NCBI RefSeq assembly: GCF_041431415.1
Contig: NZ_CP107845.1
Coordinates: 6,696,001 to 6,760,000, forward strand
DNA: 64,000 nt
Direction of reading: 5' to 3'
DNA from: Streptomyces sp. NBC_00513
Lineage (GTDB): Bacteria; Actinomycetota; Actinomycetes; Streptomycetales; Streptomycetaceae
In this document: one piece after another, positions 42,067 through 54,000 of the stretch
Position numbering within the stretch: the first letter of the stretch is position 1
Layout: each line of letters starts with the position of its first letter
Made by a program: the position numbers and the translations under genes
Notes under the pieces: model-generated
The model's input: only the letters and a program-made list of their open reading frames with translations
Told to the model about the DNA's origin: nothing
Databases searched by the model: none

Positions 42067-45000
42067 TCATGCGTTCCCGCTCCTTGTGGACATGACCGCG
42101 AACAGCTCCGAGAGCGGCTGCCGCGGGTCGTCGGCCACGTGCCCGATCAACACGTGGAGTTCCTCGGCGAGCCGCCGGGCCTTGGCCGGGCCGAGCAGCT
42201 CGACCGCGTGGATCAGCTCGCCGTACACCGGACCCTCGCCGCGCGGTTCGTGGAACCCGAGCGTCAGCTCCGCGGTGGTCCGGGCGACCGGAACGGCCTG
42301 GAAGGTGCCCATGCCGCCCTCCAACTCGTCCAGGTCCGCCTGCTCGTGGTGGACCACCGTCACCTGCGGTCCCCGCGCCGGCAACCCCGAGGCGCGGAGC
42401 ACCGCGTCGAACGGCACCTCCTGGTGGTCCAGCGCGCTCAGCGTCGTCTCCCGCACCCGCGACAACAGCTCCAGGAAGGTCGGGTCGCCGCCGGTGTCGG
42501 TGCGCAACACCACCGTGTTGAGGAAGCAACCGACCAGCGGGGCGAGCCGCTCGTCCGACCGGCCCGCGACCATGGTCGCGATCGGCAGGTCGGTGCCCGC
42601 GCCGTGCGCCGTCAGCAGCGCCGACAGCGCCGCGTGCAGCACCATGAACATGCTCGTGCCGCTCTCCCGGGCCAGGGCGTCCACCCGGGCGTGCAAGCCC
42701 TCGTCGAGGACGAACGGCACCTGCCCGGCCGTGTACCCCGCCCGCCCGGCGTCCGCGGGCCGCGGCCGGTCCGTCGGAAGGGCCAGGGCGCTCGGCGCCT
42801 CCCGCAGCGTCCGGCGCCAGTAGGCGAGCTGCCGCCCGCCCGCGCTGTCCGGGTCGTCGAGGTCGCCGAGCGCCTCGCGTGCCCAGAGCGCGTAGTCCGC
42901 GTACGACACCGGCAACGGCTCCCAGTCGGGCGCGACGCCGCGGAACCGGGCCGCGTACGCCGTCGTCAGGTCCCGGAACAGCGGCACCACCGACCACTCG
43001 TCCACCGCCAGGTGGTGCGAGGCCAGCAACAGGGCCTGGGCCCCGTCGGGAGCCGTGAGCAGCCGGACCCGCAGCGGCGCCCGCGAGGTCAGGTCCGCCG
43101 TCTCGCCCGCGAGTTCGGCGAGGCGGGACTCCAGGTCCGCGCACTCCTCGACGGCCAGGACCGGCGGTTCGACGGCGGGACGCAGCCGCAGCTCCCCGGC
43201 CTCCTCGCCGAAGGAGGTGCGCAGCGGGGCGTGCCGGTCCACCACGTCGGCCAGCGCGTCGGCCAGCGCCCGGGCGTCGAGCCCGCCCGGCGAGCGCAGC
43301 GCGAGCGCGCTGTCGAAAGCGGGCCGCGGTCCGTACGCCCGCCACTGCGCGCCCTGAACCGGCGCGGCGGGAAGCTCCCGCGCCCCCGCTCCGGCGCCCG
43401 CCCGCAGAGCCGGCCGGGCCGCCCGCGCGCCGGCCAGCCGCTCCGCGATGCCGCTGACCGTGAGGGCGTCGAAGACGTCCCGGATGCTCAGCTCCACCCC
43501 GAACTCGGCCCGGATCAGGCCCAGCAGGCGCATGGAGGCCATGGAATGGCCGCCCAGGGCGAAGAAGTCGTCGTGGACACCGACCTCGTCCAGCCTGAGG
43601 ATCTCGCCGAACAACCGTGCCAACCGGGTCTCGGTGGCATCGGCCGGCCGGGCGTCGCCCGTCATCCCCGACCAGTCGGGCGCGGGCAGCGCCTTGTGGT
43701 CCAGCTTCCCGTTGGGGGTGAGCGGCAGCGGCCCGTCCAACGGCACCACCAGGGCGGGCACCATGTACTCCGGGAGCAGCCCGGCCGCGTGCGCGCGCAG
43801 GGCCCGCGGATCGAGTTCCCCGCGCTCCGCCACGGCGTACCCCACCAGACGCACGATGTCCCCGTCCCGGTCGGCCACCACCGCGGCCTGCGCCACGTCG
43901 GGATGCGCGGCCAGGGCCGACTCGATCTCGCCCAGCTCGATGCGGAAGCCGCGGATCTTCACCTGCGTGTCGACCCGACCCAGGAAGTCCAGATTGCCGT
44001 CCCGCCGCCAACGGGCCCGGTCCCCGGTGCGGTACATCCGGCCGCCGGGCGCCCCGAACGGGTCGGCGACGAACCGCTCGGAGGTCAGCCCGGGCCTGCC
44101 CAGGTAGCCGCGGGCCAGACCCCGACCCGCGACGTACAGTTCGCCGGTCACCCCGGGCGGGACGGGGGAGAGGGTCGCGTCCAGCACGTAGCAGCGGGTG
44201 TTGGGGTCGGGACGACCGATCGGCACCCGCCCGCCGGGACGCCCGCCGGCCTGACGCGCCGGCCACAGCGTCGAGTTCACGGTGGCCTCGGTCAGTCCGT
44301 ACGCCGCGATGAGGTTCACCGTGGCGCCCCAGCGCTCGAACAGGTCCGGGGGCACCGTCTCGGTGCCGACCAGGATCGTCGAGCCCTCCGGCAGCTCACA
44401 GCCGGCCGGCAGCGCCGAGACCAGCGAGGGCGGCAGGATCATGTGCGTGACGCCCTGCTCCGCCAGGAACTCGGTGAGCGCGGATCCCGCCACCCGCGCC
44501 TCGTCGGGGACGAGCACCAGCCGGCCGCCGTGACACAGGGCCATCGCCAGCTCGAACACGGCCACGTCGAAGCCGATCGACGCGAACTGGAGAACCCGGC
44601 TGTCGCTGCGCAACCCCATCCGGTCCACGGCCGTGGCGACCAGGCTGGAGATGCCCTCGTGCGGGACGACCACGCCCTTGGGGCGGCCCGTCGAACCCGA
44701 TGTGTAGATCACGTACGCGGCCCCGTCCAGGGGGACGTCCGGCAGGTCCGGGGCCCCGTCGGGCAGTCCGTCGAGTTCGGCCGCCGTGCCCGGGGCGTCC
44801 AGCAGGACCACCGGGACCCCCTCGACCGCGGGGATCTTCCCCGCCACGGACTCGGTTCCGACGACCAGGACGGCACACGAGTCCTCGACCATGTAGACCA
44901 GCCGGTCGGCGGGATGGACGAGGTCGAGCGGCAGGAACGCCGCACCCAGCTTGAGGACCGCCAGCACCGTCGCGACCATGTCGATCGAGCGCGGCACGGC

Positions 45001-48000
45001 CACCCCGACCACGCTCTCGGCGCCCACCCCGCGCGCGGCGAGCAGCCGGGCGATCCGGTCGGACCGGGCGTCGAGACCCGCGTAACCCAGTGTCGTGGTC
45101 CGCTCGACCACCGCCGGGGCGTCGGGCCGCTCCGCGAGCCGCGCCGCGAACAGCGCGGGCAGGGACAGCTCGTCCACCACCCGGTCGGTGGCGTTGAACT
45201 CCTCCCGCACCAGACGCAGTTCTCCGGCGTCCATGATTTCCAGGCGGGACACCGGAAGGGCCGGGTCGACGGCCACGGCCGAGACGAGCCGGCGCAGCCG
45301 CTCGCCCAGCCGCTCCACGCCCTCGCGATCGAACAGCTCGGTGGCGAACTCCAGCCGGCAGTCGAGTCCGTCCGCCTCCGGGTCGTCGGCGCCCGTGCGC
45401 TCGGTGAAGCTGAACACGAGGTCGAACTTGGCCGAGGTGATCCGGAACGGCACGTACTCCACCGCCAACCCGGGCAGGGCCGCGTCCTCCCCGGTGCGGT
45501 GGTGGTAGCCGACCATGACCTGGAAGAGCGGATTGCGGGCGAGCGAGCGGGTCGGATTGAGCCTCTCCACCACCGCCTCGAAGGGCACGTCGGCGTGCGA
45601 GAACGCCGCCAGCGCGGTGTCGCGCACCCGCTCCACCAGCTCACCGAAGGCGGGGTCCCCGCCCAGATCCGTCCGGAGCACCAGCGTGTTGACGAAGAAG
45701 CCCACCAGGTCGTCCAGGGCCTCCTCGCCGCGCCCCGCGATGGGCGAGCCGATCGGTATGTCCGCTCCCGCGCCCATCCGGTGCAACAGCGCCGCGACGG
45801 CCGCGTGCACCACCATGAACATGCTCGCGTTGTGCTCCTTCGCGAGCCGGCGCAGCCCCCGGTGCGCCCGCGCGTCGAACGAGACGTCCAGCTCACCGCC
45901 CGTGAAGACGGGCCGGGCGGGTCGGGGCCGGTCGGCGGGCAGCTCGATCTCCTCCGGCGCCCCCTCCAGGGCGCCGCGCCAGTACTCCAGCTGCCGCGCG
46001 GCGAGGCTGCCGGGATCGGCGGCGTCGCCGAGCAGCTCCCGCTGCCACAGCGCGTAGTCCGCGTACTGCACGGGCAACGGCTCCCAGTGCGGCGCCGCCC
46101 CGCCCAGCCGGGCGGCGTAGGCGGTGGTCAGGTCGCGCAGGAAGGGCCGGTCCGACCACTCGTCGGTGGTGATGTGGTGCAGCAGCAGGACGACCACGTG
46201 GTCCTCGGCGCCGACCGTGAGGACCGTCGCGCGCAGCGGCAGTTCCCCCGCGAGGTCGAACGGGCGGCGCACCGCCGTGTCGATCAGGGCGGGCAGCTCC
46301 TCCTCGGTCGCCGGGGCGACCTCCACCACCGGCAGGGCCCCGTCCGCGGGCAGCACCCGCTGGAAGGCCAGGCCCTCCCGGGTGACGAAGACCGTGCGCA
46401 GGGCCTCGTGGCGGGCCGTGACGTCGGCCAGCGCCGCCCGCCAGGCCGCCACGTCGAGTCGGCCGCGCAGCCGCATCACGAGCGGGAAGTTGTAGGCGGC
46501 GGAGGCCGAGTCGATCTGCTGGATCACCCACAAGCGCTGCTGGGCGTGCGACAGCGGCAGTTCTGCCGGCCGCTCACCCGCCGTCAGCGCGGGCCGGCCC
46601 GCCGGCCCGCCCCCTTCGGCGCGCCCGGCCAGTTCCGCCACGGTCGGCGCCTCGAACAGGTCCCGGATCGCCAGCTCCACCGCGAGGGCGGTGCGCGCCC
46701 TGCCGACGAGCCTGGTCGCCAGCAGGGAGTGACCGCCGAGGTCGAAGAAGGAGTCGTCGATCCCGACGGCGGTCTCCGGCAGCCCGAGCACCTCCGCGAA
46801 CAGCGCCCGGAGCACCGTCTCCCGGGGGGTGCGCGGCGGCCGGCGGGTACCGGATCCGCCCAGGTCCGGTGCGGGCAGGGCCTGTACGTCGAGCTTGCCG
46901 TTCACGGTCAACGGCAGGGTTCCCACGGCCACCAGGGCGGCCGGGACCATGTAGCCGGGCAGGACGGTCTTGAGGTGCTCGCGGACCTCCGTGAGCAGCG
47001 TGTCGCCGCCCTCGGCCGCCGCCGGCTCGGGCACCACGTACCCCACCAGCCGCTTGTTCCCCGCGTGTTCCGTCACCACGACGGCCGCGTGGGCGATCAG
47101 CGGGTGCTCGGACAGGGCCGCGCCGATCTCGCCCAACTCGACCCGGTAGCCGCGGATCTTGACCTGGTCGTCGGTCCGCCCGAGGAAGTCGATCAACCCG
47201 TCGGGGCGCTGTCGCACCAGGTCACCCGTCCGGTACATGCGCGCCCCCGGCGCCCCGAACGGATCGGCGACGAACCGCTCCGCCGTCAGCGCCGGCCGGT
47301 CGTGGTAGCCGCGCGCCAGACCGGTGCCGGAGATGTACAACTCACCAGGACTGCCCGGCGGGACCGGCCGCAGCATCGCGTCCAGCACGTGCCCGCGGGT
47401 GTTGCGGATCGGCCGGCCCACGGTCGGGCCGGCGCTCTCGGCGGTGGACCCCCCGAGCGTGTTGATCGTGTACTCGGTCGGACCGTACAGGTTGTAGCCG
47501 TACGTCTCCTCCGTACGGGCCAGCCGGCCCCACACCGCGTCGGACACGGCCTCGCCACCGAGCAGGACCAGCGCGGGACGGTGTCTGCCCGTCGCCTCGT
47601 CGCGCTCCAACAGGCCCTCTTCGATGAGCAGTTGGGCGTACGTCGGGGTCACGTTCACCACGTCCACCCGGTGCCGGTCGCAGTAGTCCACCAGGGCCGC
47701 GGCGTCGCGCCGCAGCTCCTCGTCGCAGACGTGCACCTCGTGGCCCTCGACGAGCCAGAGGAGCTCCTCCCAGGACATGTCGAAGGCGAAGGAGACGGTG
47801 TGCGCGATCCGCAGCCGCCGCCCGCCCGCCGAGGCGATGGCTGGATCGAAGATCTCCACCTGGTGATTGAGCTGCATGTTCGTCAACCCCCGGTACGGGG
47901 TGACGACGCCCTTGGGACGACCGGTGGAACCGGAGGTGTAGATGACGTACGCCGGGTGCTCCAACCGGTCCGCGACCGTGTGGGCGAACGCCGGCCGTTC

Positions 48001-51000
48001 GGCGTCCGTGACCACCCCGCCCGACAGCGCGGCCAGCTCGGCGACGACCGCCGGATCGTCCAGCTCGACGGCGAGCGGACCCGCCTCCCCGCGCAAGGTC
48101 GGCGCGACGGCCACCGTGGACACCACGCACAGCGGCCCGGTGTCCTCGATCATCAGCCGCAGTCGGTCGGCGGGATGGTCGAGGTCGAGCGGCAGGTACG
48201 CGGCCCCCGTGCGCAGCACCGCGAAGAGCGCCACCACCATCTCGATCGAACGCGGCAGCGCCAGGGCGACGACCCGCTCGGGTCCGGCGCCCCGCGCCAG
48301 CAGCAGCCGGGCCAACCGGTTGATCCGCGCGTCCAGTTCCGCGTACGTGAGTTCCCGCGCGCCGAAGACCAGCGCGACCGCGTCGGGAGTACGGCCGACC
48401 TGGTCCGCCAGCATGTCGGCGACGGTCTCGTTCGGCACCGGCAGGTCACCCGTCGACGCGCGGTCCAGGGCGGCCCGTTCCGCGGGCAGCAGCAGGTCCA
48501 GCGCCGCCACCCGCTCCGCGAGGCCGTCGATCAGCCGGCCCACCACGAGCCGGAACCGCTCCAGCGTGGCCGCCGCCCGCTCGTCGTCGATCAGATCGGA
48601 GCGGTACTCCAGCTTCACGCCGACGACCGAGGCAGGATTGACGATCAGCGTCATCGGATAGTGGGTGGCGTCCACACTGTCGACACCGGTGATGCCGTGC
48701 CGTTCGGTCAGCCGACGGAAACCGTCCTCGTCCGCGAAGTTCTGCAGGACGTACAAGGTGTCGAACAGGACCCCGTGACCGCCCGCCCGCTGGAGCTCCG
48801 CCAACCCCAGGTACTCGTGGTCCATCACCGCGACCCGCTCCGAACGCACCCGGCGCAGCAACTCCAGGACGCTCTCCTCGGGCCGCAGCCGCACCCGCAG
48901 CGGCACGGTGTTCAAGAACATGCCGATCGCCGACTCGACGCCCGGCACCTCAGCCGGACGACCCGCCACCGTGGCGCCGAACACCACGTCGTCGCGACCC
49001 ACCGCCGCCGACAGCACCAGGGCCCACGCCGCGGACAGCACCGCGTTGACGGTCAACCCCTGCTCCCGGGCGCACCGGCGCAGCCGCTCGCTCAGCTCCG
49101 CGCCGAGGTCGAGGGAGCGACGGCGCGGGATCGTCGGCTCGCCGCCGCGCTCCCGCGCCACGAGCGTCGGTTCCGCGAGCCCGGACAGGGCGCGGCGCCA
49201 GGTCTCCCGCGCCGCGTCGAAGTCCTGTCCGGCGAGCCAGGCCAGGTAGTCGCGGTAGCTTCCCGGCGTCCCCATCCCGGCGGCGTCGCCCGCCGACTCG
49301 TACAGGCCGAGGAGCTCCTCCAGGAAGAGGGACTGCGACCAGCCGTCCCAGGCCACCAGGTGGTGGCCGAGCATCAGCCGGTCGGTGTCCGGGGTCAGCC
49401 GTATCAACCGGAGCCGGAACAGCGGGGGCGACGTCAGGTCGAACCGCAGCAACCGGTCCGCCTCGGAGATCTCCGCCAGCCGTGCCTCCCGCGCCGCCTC
49501 GTCGAGCCCCGTCAGGTCGGTCTCGACCAACGGCGCCGTGATCGTGTCCGGCGGGCAGACGAACTGCACGGGGCCGGGCAGACCGTCGCCGACGATGCCG
49601 GTGCGCAGCGCCGGATGGCGGGCCAGCAGCGTGGCACAGGCCGCGCGCAACCGGTCGACGTCGAGGCGACGGTCGAAGTCGAAGCAGTCCTGGGCGGTGT
49701 AGACGTCCAGCGCGGACGTGTCGTAACTGGCGTGGAAGTGGATGCCCTCCTGGAGCGGCGACAGCGGCCACACGTCGGCGACGGGCGCCGGGGCGGCCCG
49801 CTCCACCACGTCGATCTCCCCCTGGTCGAGGTCCACCAACGACAGGTCCGCCGGCCGGAGCCTGCGGGTGACGTCCGTTCCGGCGCCGGCGATCAACTCG
49901 CGCAGGGCCGCCGTCCAGGCGTCGGCGAGTTCGCACACGTCCTGCCCGGTCAGCGCCCCGCCCTCGCCCTGCGGCCAGGTCCACGTGGCACGCAGCTCGG
50001 GACCCGCCGGGGTGTCCGCGCAGACGGCGTTGACCTGGAGCGCGTAGGGCATCGCCAACCCGGCGTCGGGCCCCACGCGCAAGGCGTCCGCCTCGACGGC
50101 GGGTGCCCAGTCCCGATCCTGGTCCGCCGGCAGTCGACCGAAGTAGTTGAACAGCAACTGGGCACCCGAGAGCCGGGCGAAGACCGGGGCGAGCTGCGGA
50201 TTGAGGTAACGCAGCATGCCGTACCCGGCGCCCGCGTCCGGAGCCGAACGCACGGCCTCCCGGACCCGCCCGAGGACCTCCCGCGGATCGCCCGCCGCCG
50301 GCAGCCGCACCGGATGCAGTCCCGTGAACCAGCCGACGGTACGGGACAGGTCCAGCCCGTCCCCGAAGCCCTCGCGCCCGTGCCGCTCCAGATCCACCAG
50401 CAGGTCGCCCTCGGGCTTGCCGCCACGCCGGGCCACCGCCACCCGCAGCGCCGCGAGCAGCACCTCGGTGACATCGGCCCCGGCCGCCGCGGGCACCGCC
50501 GTCAACAGCGCCCTGGTCTCCTCGCCCGTCAACCGGACCTCGTGCTCACGCGCCGCCCCGACGGTACCGGTCCGACCCGCGCCCGGCAGCAACTCCGCCC
50601 CGGGGGCCAGCACCCCCGCCCAGTAGGGCAGTTCGGCCTGCCGTCGCGGCGAGGTCGCCTGCTCGACGACCTCCCGCGCGAACCGCCGCAGCGAGGTCGG
50701 CACGGGCTCCAGCACGGGCCGTCCGCCGCGCGCCACCGCCTCCCACGCGACGGCCAGGTCACCGAGCAGCACCCGCCAGGACACCCCGTCGACGGCCAGG
50801 TGGTGCACGACGAGCAGCAGCCGACCCGGCGTCCCCGCGCCCGCGTCGAACCAGACGGCCTGCAGGACGGTCCCCGCGTCGGGGTCCAGTCGGGACGCCG
50901 CCGCGTCGGACTCCTCGGCGACCAGAGCCCGCAGCGCGGCCCCGTCGAGACCGCGGGCGTCGACGCGGCGCGACAGGCCCGCCGCGTCCACCGCGCCGGG

Positions 51001-54000
51001 CGGCCGGATCACGGCCGACCACAGCGCCGGCAGGGCCGGCCCCAGGTCCATCCGGGACAGCACCGGGCGCAGACCGTCGTGGTGGTCCACCACGGCCTGG
51101 AGCGCGCCGGCCAGTGAGGCGAGGTCGGCCCCGGCGGGGGACCGGAGCAGCATCGACAGGTTGAAGCGGCCGATCGGACCGCCGTCCTCCCGGAGCTGGT
51201 GGACGATCGGCAGCAACGGCAGGTCGCCGACCCCGTCGGAGTCCGCGGCGGTCTCCGGAGCGTCCTGCGCGACCCCGGCGGGCGTGAGCGCCGCCGCCAG
51301 CGCGGCCGGCGTACGGTGCTCGAAGACCGCCCGGGGGGTGACGGTCAGCCCCGCCTTGCGGGCCCGCGCCGCCACCGACATGGACAGGATGCTGTCCCCG
51401 CCGAGCACGAAGAAGTCCTCGTCGCCGCCGACCTCGTCGAGGCCCAGGACCTGCGCGAACACCTCCCGCAACCGCCGCTCGCGGTCCCCCGGTGAGTCGG
51501 CCGGGACCGGTCGGGGGCCGCGCCGCACCTCGGGCGCCGGCAGCGCCGCCAGGTCGGTCTTGCCGCCCGCGGTCAACGGCAGCGCGTCGAGGACGACGAA
51601 GTGGCTCGGCACCATGGGCTCGGGGAGCGCCTCGGCCAGGGCCCGGCGGACCTCCTCGGGGTCGGGCGTCACGTCCGCGCCGGCCGGGACCAGGTAGGCC
51701 ACCAGCCGGGTGACCCCGCGCTCGTCGGCGCGGGCGACCACCACCGCCTCACCGACCGTGTTCTCGGCGCGCAGGCGTGCTTCGACTTCCCCGAGTTCCA
51801 CCCGGTTACCCCTGATCTTGACCTGGTGGTCGGTGCGCCCCAGATAGGTGAGCACACCGTCCGCGGTGGACTGGACGAGGTCCCCGGTGCGGTACATCCG
51901 CTCGCCCGGAGCGCCGAACGGATCGGCGACGAACCGCTCCGCCGTGAGGGCGGGGCGCGCGTGATAGCCGCGGGCGAGTTGGGCGCCGGCGATGTACAGC
52001 TCTCCCGCCTCACCCGCGGCCACGTGCCGCAGGTGCCGGTCGAGCAGGTACAGCCGGGTGTTCCACACCGGACGGCCGATGGGCACGGTGGCGGCCGTGC
52101 CCCCGCCGGGCAGCGGATCCGGGCCGGCCTCCCAGCCGGTGACCTGGATGACCGCCTCGGTCGGCCCGTACACGTTGAACAGCGGGACGCCGGTGCGCTC
52201 GCGCCAGCGCCGGGCCGCCGGGACCGTCAGGGCCTCGCCGCCGCTGAACGCCCGGCGCAGACCCGACCACCAGGGCCCGTCGCCGCCCGGCGGCACCTCC
52301 TCGGCCAGCAACGCCGTGTACAGCGAGGGCACCAGGTCGAGGGTCGTGACCCGTTCGGAGCGGATCAGGGAGATCAGGTACGCCGGATCGCGGTGACCGT
52401 CGGGCCGGGCGATCACGACCGTCCCCCCGGTCAGCAGCGGGACGAACACCTCCTGGAGCGACGGGTCGAACCCGGCCGCGTACTGGTGCAGCACCCGGTC
52501 GTGCGGACCGAAGCCGAACCGCTCGGCCGTCCAGGCGAGCTGCCCGGCCAGCGCGCGGTGCGTCACCACCACGCCCTTCGGCCGGCCCGTGGACCCCGAG
52601 GTGTACATCAGGTAGGCGGCCGAGTCCGGATCCGTGTCGGGGAGCGCGCGCGGACCGTGCACGGAGGCCCCGACGACGGCGCCGTCCACGTCGACCAGCA
52701 CCGTGCGCACCCCGGCCGCGGCGGGCAGCGCGTCCCGCACCTCCGCGGTGGCGACCAGGATCCGCGCGCCCGAGTCGGCCAGCATGTGCCGGACCCGCTC
52801 GGCCGGTGCCCCCGGATCGACGGGCAGGCACACGGCGCCCGCCTTGAGCACGCCGAGCCACGCGACCACCTCCCCTGCCGAACGGGGCACCGCGACCGCG
52901 ACCACTGCCTCGGGACCCGCGCCCTCGGCGGCCAGCCGGCGCGCCAACGACACGGCCAGCACGTCCAGTTCGGCGAATCCGGTGCCGTGGCCGTCGTGCC
53001 GCAGCGCCGTCGCGTCCGGCGTTCGACGGGCCTGGGCGGTGAACGCAGCGTGCACGGTGGTGTCGGGCAGCGGACGCACCGCCCCGGACAGGGCGCCCGA
53101 GGCGGCCCCGCGGCCGACACGGGCCACCGGCAGGGCCGGATCGGCGACCAACTGCGCGCACAGCGCGCGCAGTCGCCGGGTGAACAGCTCGGTGGCCCGG
53201 TCGTCCAGCCGGGAACGGTCGTGGTCGAGCTGGAGGCGCAGCCGCGCGCCCGGCAGGACGGTCAACGCGAGCGGATAGTGCACGGAGTCCCGGACGCGGG
53301 AGTCCGTGATCCGGATCCGTCCCGCGGGATCGCCGCGCTCCCCACCGTCCGGCAGGTTCTCGACCACCACCAGCGCGTCGAACAGCTCGCCCCGGCCCAC
53401 GGCCCGCCGGATCTCCGCCGGCCCGAGGTGCTGATGGTCCAGCAGCTCCGCCTGACTCTCCTGGAACCGGGCCAGCACCTCGCCCAGCGGCTGCTCCGGA
53501 CGCCAGGCCAGCCGGGCCGGCACGGTGTTGATCAGCAGGCCGACCAGGGTGTCGACCCCCGGGACCGGGGCCTGCCGACCCGAGACCGTGACCCCGACGG
53601 CCAGGTCGTACGAGCCGAGCACGTCCGCGAGGACCAGGGCGAAGGCGCCCTGCGCGACCGTGCCCAGGGTCAGCCCGAGTTCCCGGGCGCGCGCCGTCAG
53701 CGCGGCCGTTTCCCGCTCCGTGAGATCCAGGGTGACCCGGCCGTACCCGCCGGCTCCCGCCTCCACCGGCCGCACGGGCAGCCCCGCCGGTGCGTCGAAT
53801 CCGGCCAGCGCCCGGCGCCACGCGGCGCGCGCGCCTTCCCGGTCCAGGCCCGCGAGCCAGCCCGCGTAGGCCCGGTAGCCCGGATCGGGTGTCGGGCGCG
53901 GCGGCGCCTCGCCGGGCCGGTACCCGGCCAGCAGGTCGCGCAGCAGGAGGGACACCGACCAGCCGTCGACGATGATGTGGTGCAGGGTCAGGACCAGCAG

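Noticed and set aside
41980..51117. Plus-strand open frame of about 3045 codons opposite the siderophore NRPS
   Set aside because: Same artefact of GC-rich coding DNA; no recognisable motif, and it begins inside the convergent spacer.
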